From Rhodocyclaceae bacterium (GTDB taxonomy: Bacteria > Pseudomonadota > Gammaproteobacteria > Burkholderiales > Rhodocyclaceae), in NCBI GenBank assembly GCA_025361105.1, contig JANYAW010000004.1, positions 1 through 7,886 on the forward strand: a stretch of 7,886 nt of DNA, in the 5' to 3' direction. The translations under genes and the position numbers were made by a program. The notes under the pieces are model-generated. The model did no database searches, was not told the DNA's origin, and saw nothing but the letters and a program-made list of their open reading frames with translations. This document shows, in pieces, positions 5,001-7,886 of the stretch; position 1 is the first letter of the stretch, and each line of letters starts with the position of its first letter.

Positions 5001-6968
5001 ATGCCGGCCATGTCCTCAGCAACAATTTCATTTCAAACGCCACCAGTGCAACGCGCCGTATTTTCTGCGCGTGTGCTGTCCATCATCCCGCCGATGACGC
5101 AGCTGAATACGCCTTATCCGTCGACGGCATATTTGACGGGGTTTTTGCGCTCGGTTGGTATCAAAGCGATGCAGGAAGATTTGGCGCTGGCTTTGGTGTT
5201 GCGCTTGTTTTCTGCGCGTGGTTTGGAACAGGTACGGGAGCGAATCGCGGCCCAGCCGAAAGCCAAGCGCTCGCCTTTGGTTCGTGCGTTTGATGGCGCG
5301 TTCGATGCATATCACTCGACCATAGACGCGACCATTGCGTTTTTGCAAGGGTGCGACCCTACACTGGCGCACCGGATTGCGGGGCGATGTTTTTTGCCGG
5401 AGGGGCCACGTTTTACCGCGCTCGACAGCTATGTCGGTAAAGCCGGTGACGACCCGCTGGCATGGGCATTCGGCGCGCTGGGTGTGCAAGACAAAGCGCG
5501 GCATTTGGCGACCCTGTATTTGAATGATTTGGCCGACGTGTTGCGCGAGGCGATTGATACACGATTTGAATTTGTCCGCTATGCCGAATCACTGGCGCAA
5601 TCGCAGGCGAGTTTCGATCCACTGGCGCAGGCGCTTGCTGCACCGCTGAATTTAGTGGATGAAACTTTGCGCGAATTGACGCTTGCCACCGTTGCAAAAC
5701 ACACACCAAAAGTGGTGCTGATTTCCGTGCCTTTCCCCGGCGCGGTGTATGCGGCGTTTCGTATCGCGCAGACGATCAAGTTGCACGATGCGAGCATCGT
5801 CATCGTGCTTGGCGGCGGTTATGTGAATACAGAATTGCGCGAACTCGCTGAGCCGCGCGTGTTCGATTTTTTTGATTACGTCACGCTTGATGATGGCGAG
5901 CGGCCCGTGTTGGCGTTGCTCGAATACCTGGCAGCGCGCCGTACGGCGACGCAATTGGTGCGAACTTTTGTGCGTGATGCGGATGGCATCGTGCGTTACA
6001 TCAAGCACATTGAGCCTGACGTGCCATTCGCACAAATCGGCACGCCGACGTGGGACGGCCTTCCCATAGGCAACTATTTGTCGCTGCTCGACATGCTCAA
6101 CCCCATGCACCGCCTCTGGTCCGACGGGCGCTGGAACAAGCTGACCGTGGCGCATGGTTGTTATTGGAAAAAATGCAGTTTTTGCGATGTGTCGCTGGAC
6201 TACATCGCGCGCTATGAAACGGCTTCGGCATCCTTGCTGGTCGACCGCATCGAAGAAATTATTACTGAAACCGGACAAAGTGGATTCCATTTTGTTGACG
6301 AAGCTGCGCCGCCAAAAACACTTAAAGCATTAGCCGAGGAATTGCTCAAGCGCCAGCGCAAAATTTCCTGGTGGGGCAACATCCGCTTTGAAAAATCCTT
6401 CAGCCCAGAGCTATGCGAATTGCTTGCCGAGAGTGGCTGCATTGCGATTTCCGGCGGACTGGAAGTCGCCTCTGACCGGCTGTTGGCACTGATGAAAAAA
6501 GGCGTGTCAATCGCCCAAGTGGCGCAGGTGACACGCGCGTTTTCAGATGTCGGGATTTTGGTGCATGCCTACTTGATGTACGGCTTCCCGACGCAAACGG
6601 TGCAAGACACGGTCGACGCGCTCGAGTATGTGCGTCAACTTTTTGCCGCCGGCTGCATTCAATCCGGCTATTTCCATCGCTTCGCCTGCACCATACATTC
6701 GCCCGTCGGTATTGCGCCACACGAATACGGCATCACGCTAAAACCCCTGCCACACGGAGCATTTGCCAAGAACGACGTACAGTTCATCGACCCCACCGGT
6801 GTCGACCACGATGCGCTCGGCGTGGCACTAAACAAGGCGCTGTACAACTACATGCATGGCATCGGTTTGGACGATGACGTGCGCAAATGGTTTGTCGCGG
6901 GCACGCCAAAAACACGGGTGGCGAAAAATTTTGTGGCGCGGGCGTTGAGTGAAAATTCTCGCGAATGA
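5001..6968 (+). CDS. Cobalamin-binding-type radical SAM enzyme of unknown substrate
   Basis: From the ATG at 5001 this gene encodes 655 residues. A TTG at 4995 and an ATG at 5010 are alternatives; none has a clear Shine-Dalgarno. The first beta strand (ARVLSIIPPMTQLNTPYPS, about 23-41) belongs to the B12-domain fold, so the start cannot be much later. A helical stretch of about 190 residues follows. Then comes a Rossmann-like B12-type segment at 236-310 (KVVLISVPFPGA, IVIVLGGGYV, DYVTLDDGERPVLALLE). No DxHxxG base-off motif is visible. The radical SAM barrel begins at HGCYWKKCSFCD, with cluster cysteines 387, 392 and 395 spaced CX4CX2C. Typical later elements are FHFVDEAAPP, ISGGLEVASDRLLALMKKG and HAYLMYGFPTQT, ending in a roughly 100-residue C-terminal region. 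Family members often methylate or rearrange unactivated carbons. The substrate is not readable here, and the neighbours give no hint of a natural-product or RiPP cluster. Confidence 0.94.
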   Translation: MPAMSSATISFQTPPVQRAVFSARVLSIIPPMTQLNTPYPSTAYLTGFLRSVGIKAMQEDLALALVLRLFSARGLEQVRERIAAQPKAKRSPLVRAFDGAFDAYHSTIDATIAFLQGCDPTLAHRIAGRCFLPEGPRFTALDSYVGKAGDDPLAWAFGALGVQDKARHLATLYLNDLADVLREAIDTRFEFVRYAESLAQSQASFDPLAQALAAPLNLVDETLRELTLATVAKHTPKVVLISVPFPGAVYAAFRIAQTIKLHDASIVIVLGGGYVNTELRELAEPRVFDFFDYVTLDDGERPVLALLEYLAARRTATQLVRTFVRDADGIVRYIKHIEPDVPFAQIGTPTWDGLPIGNYLSLLDMLNPMHRLWSDGRWNKLTVAHGCYWKKCSFCDVSLDYIARYETASASLLVDRIEEIITETGQSGFHFVDEAAPPKTLKALAEELLKRQRKISWWGNIRFEKSFSPELCELLAESGCIAISGGLEVASDRLLALMKKGVSIAQVAQVTRAFSDVGILVHAYLMYGFPTQTVQDTVDALEYVRQLFAAGCIQSGYFHRFACTIHSPVGIAPHEYGITLKPLPHGAFAKNDVQFIDPTGVDHDALGVALNKALYNYMHGIGLDDDVRKWFVAGTPKTRVAKNFVARALSENSRE

Positions 6969-6971
6969 TTT

Positions 6972-6997
6972 GCCAGTTGGTGCTAGTGACACGCTGT
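6972..6997 (+). repeat. Dispersed 26-base intergenic repeat, copy 2
   Basis: It starts GCCAGTTGGTGCT like copy 1 and differs from it at only 3 of 26 positions. Two of these (A6985 and T6995) are a matched pair that keeps the second small hairpin (AGTG/CGCT around ACA) intact. It begins 3 bases after the radical SAM stop codon. The rest of the 79-base spacer (6998-7047) is A-rich and shows no clear terminator or promoter. Confidence 0.7.
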
Positions 6998-7047
6998 CAA
7001 AAATTGCCTCATCAAAAAACCATCCTCGCAAAAAAGCCGTTTCCAAA

Positions 7048-7886
7048 ATGACCAAACAACTTGATCTGGCCAGCGCCCGCGCACTCCATCTCGCTGCGCA
7101 AGGTCTGCTCACGGCGCCGCGCCGCAAAGCCACCAAAGCTGATGTATTGACCACCATAGTGCGCATGGCGCTGCTGCAAATCGACACCATTTCGGTCGTC
7201 GCGCGCAGTCCGTATTTCGTGTTGTGGAGCCGGCTTGGACATTACGATATGCAGTGGCTGGAGCAACATTTAAGCGAGGGAAATTTATTTGAATACTGGG
7301 CACACGAAGCCTGTTTCGTGCCGACCGCTGACTACGGCTTGCTGCGTCATCGCATGCTTGATCCGGCCGCGATGGGTTGGAAATATTCGGCGAACTGGAT
7401 TGCCGAGCACAAATCCGACATCAAGAAAATTCTCAAGCAGGTGACGGAGAATGGTCCCGTGCAATCCAAAGATTTCGCCCGTGCCGATGGTAAAAAAGGC
7501 AGTGGCTGGTGGGATTGGAAACCAGAAAAGCGTCACCTCGAAGCGCTATTCACCACTGGAGAATTGATGGTGAGTGAACGCCGAAGTTTTCAGCGCGTGT
7601 ATGACCTAAGGTCGCGCGTCCTGCCGTATTGGGACGACAAGCAACACCTGCCAACCAAGGAGCTGGCGCAGACCGAAATGATTGCCAAATCCTGCCTTGC
7701 GCTGGGCATCGTGAAAGCCGATTGGGTCGGCGATTACTACCGCCTCAAGCGTGGCAAATACGCGGCAGCCTTACACGAATTGGCTGATGCAGGAGAATTG
7801 CTACCGGTGCGAGTAGAAGATTCGCCTGCCGACTTTTTTGTGCATCGCGAGCTGGCCGCATTGCTCGACAGCGCCAATAACGGCAA
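7048..7886 (+). CDS. ycaQ: YcaQ/AlkX-like winged-helix DNA glycosylase (C-terminus cut by window edge)
   Basis: The frame is open from the ATG at 7048 to the window edge (279 full codons, no stop). The N-terminus LDLASARALHLAAQGL at about residues 5-20 is typical of this family (HTH_42, winged-helix DNA-binding). MALLQIDTISVVARSPYFVLWSRLG carries Gln44-Ile45-Asp46, matching the QxD catalytic motif described for E. coli YcaQ/AlkX, which unhooks DNA interstrand crosslinks; the AlkZ branch has QxQ instead. Further family landmarks are FEYWAHEACFVP (about 85-96), a winged-helix segment with GPVQSKDF and GSGWWDWKPEKRHLEALFTTGELMVSERR, and YDLRSRVLP. Roughly two thirds or more of a full protein is present, judging from family length of about 400 residues. 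No good Shine-Dalgarno precedes the ATG. It lies 79 bases after the radical SAM gene on the same strand; co-transcription is possible, but a shared pathway is not implied. Confidence 0.92.
   Translation, partial: MTKQLDLASARALHLAAQGLLTAPRRKATKADVLTTIVRMALLQIDTISVVARSPYFVLWSRLGHYDMQWLEQHLSEGNLFEYWAHEACFVPTADYGLLRHRMLDPAAMGWKYSANWIAEHKSDIKKILKQVTENGPVQSKDFARADGKKGSGWWDWKPEKRHLEALFTTGELMVSERRSFQRVYDLRSRVLPYWDDKQHLPTKELAQTEMIAKSCLALGIVKADWVGDYYRLKRGKYAAALHELADAGELLPVRVEDSPADFFVHRELAALLDSANNG

Noticed and set aside
6984..7005. Hairpin TGACA/TGTCA followed by an A-run after the radical SAM gene, considered as a terminator.
   Set aside because: On the plus strand the run after the stem is A, not T, and on the minus strand the T-run precedes the stem. 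Neither orientation gives an intrinsic terminator, and the bases are part of the dispersed repeat.

Overview
The window looks like chromosomal DNA from a moderately GC-rich Gram-negative bacterium, most likely a gamma- or betaproteobacterium. The signs are an ECF sigma factor with a proline/alanine-rich single-span anti-sigma partner, a LysM plus degenerate LytM protein of the NlpD kind, and a YcaQ/AlkX-type DNA glycosylase. The sigma operon resembles those I associate with xanthomonad-like lineages, but that placement is family memory and not proof. I see no rRNA, tRNA, CRISPR array, transposase or phage gene.

Left part (1-2463, minus strand): a three-gene operon read leftwards. An ECF sigma factor (1894-2463) overlaps by 4 bases (ATGA) with a membrane-anchored, zinc-free anti-sigma candidate (1001-1897). 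After 70 bases comes an exported protein of unknown function (930 down to the window edge, C-terminus cut off). This is the classic arrangement of a sigma factor, its membrane-held inhibitor and an envelope protein.

Middle (2598-4802, minus strand): a secreted protein with a signal peptide, one LysM peptidoglycan-binding domain, a Pro/Thr/Ser linker of about 450 residues built from two families of internal repeats, and a C-terminal LytM (M23) domain that has lost two catalytic histidines. It is best read as an NlpD-like regulator of cell-wall amidases. A 54-base perfect direct repeat inside the linker shows recent duplication or conversion.

Right part (5001-7886, plus strand): after a divergent spacer comes a large cobalamin-binding-type radical SAM enzyme of unknown substrate (5001-6968). 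Its cluster motif is spaced CX4CX2C. A YcaQ/AlkX-like DNA glycosylase with a QxD motif follows (7048 to the window edge, C-terminus cut off).

The most unexpected signal is a dispersed 26-base element found once in each of the three longer spacers outside the sigma operon (2519-2544, 4951-4976, 6972-6997). Copies match each other at 18 to 23 of 26 positions and contain a small inverted repeat. It looks like a genome-wide intergenic repeat family. Nothing here amounts to a clearly new multi-gene system; the radical SAM enzyme and the dispersed repeat are the best leads.
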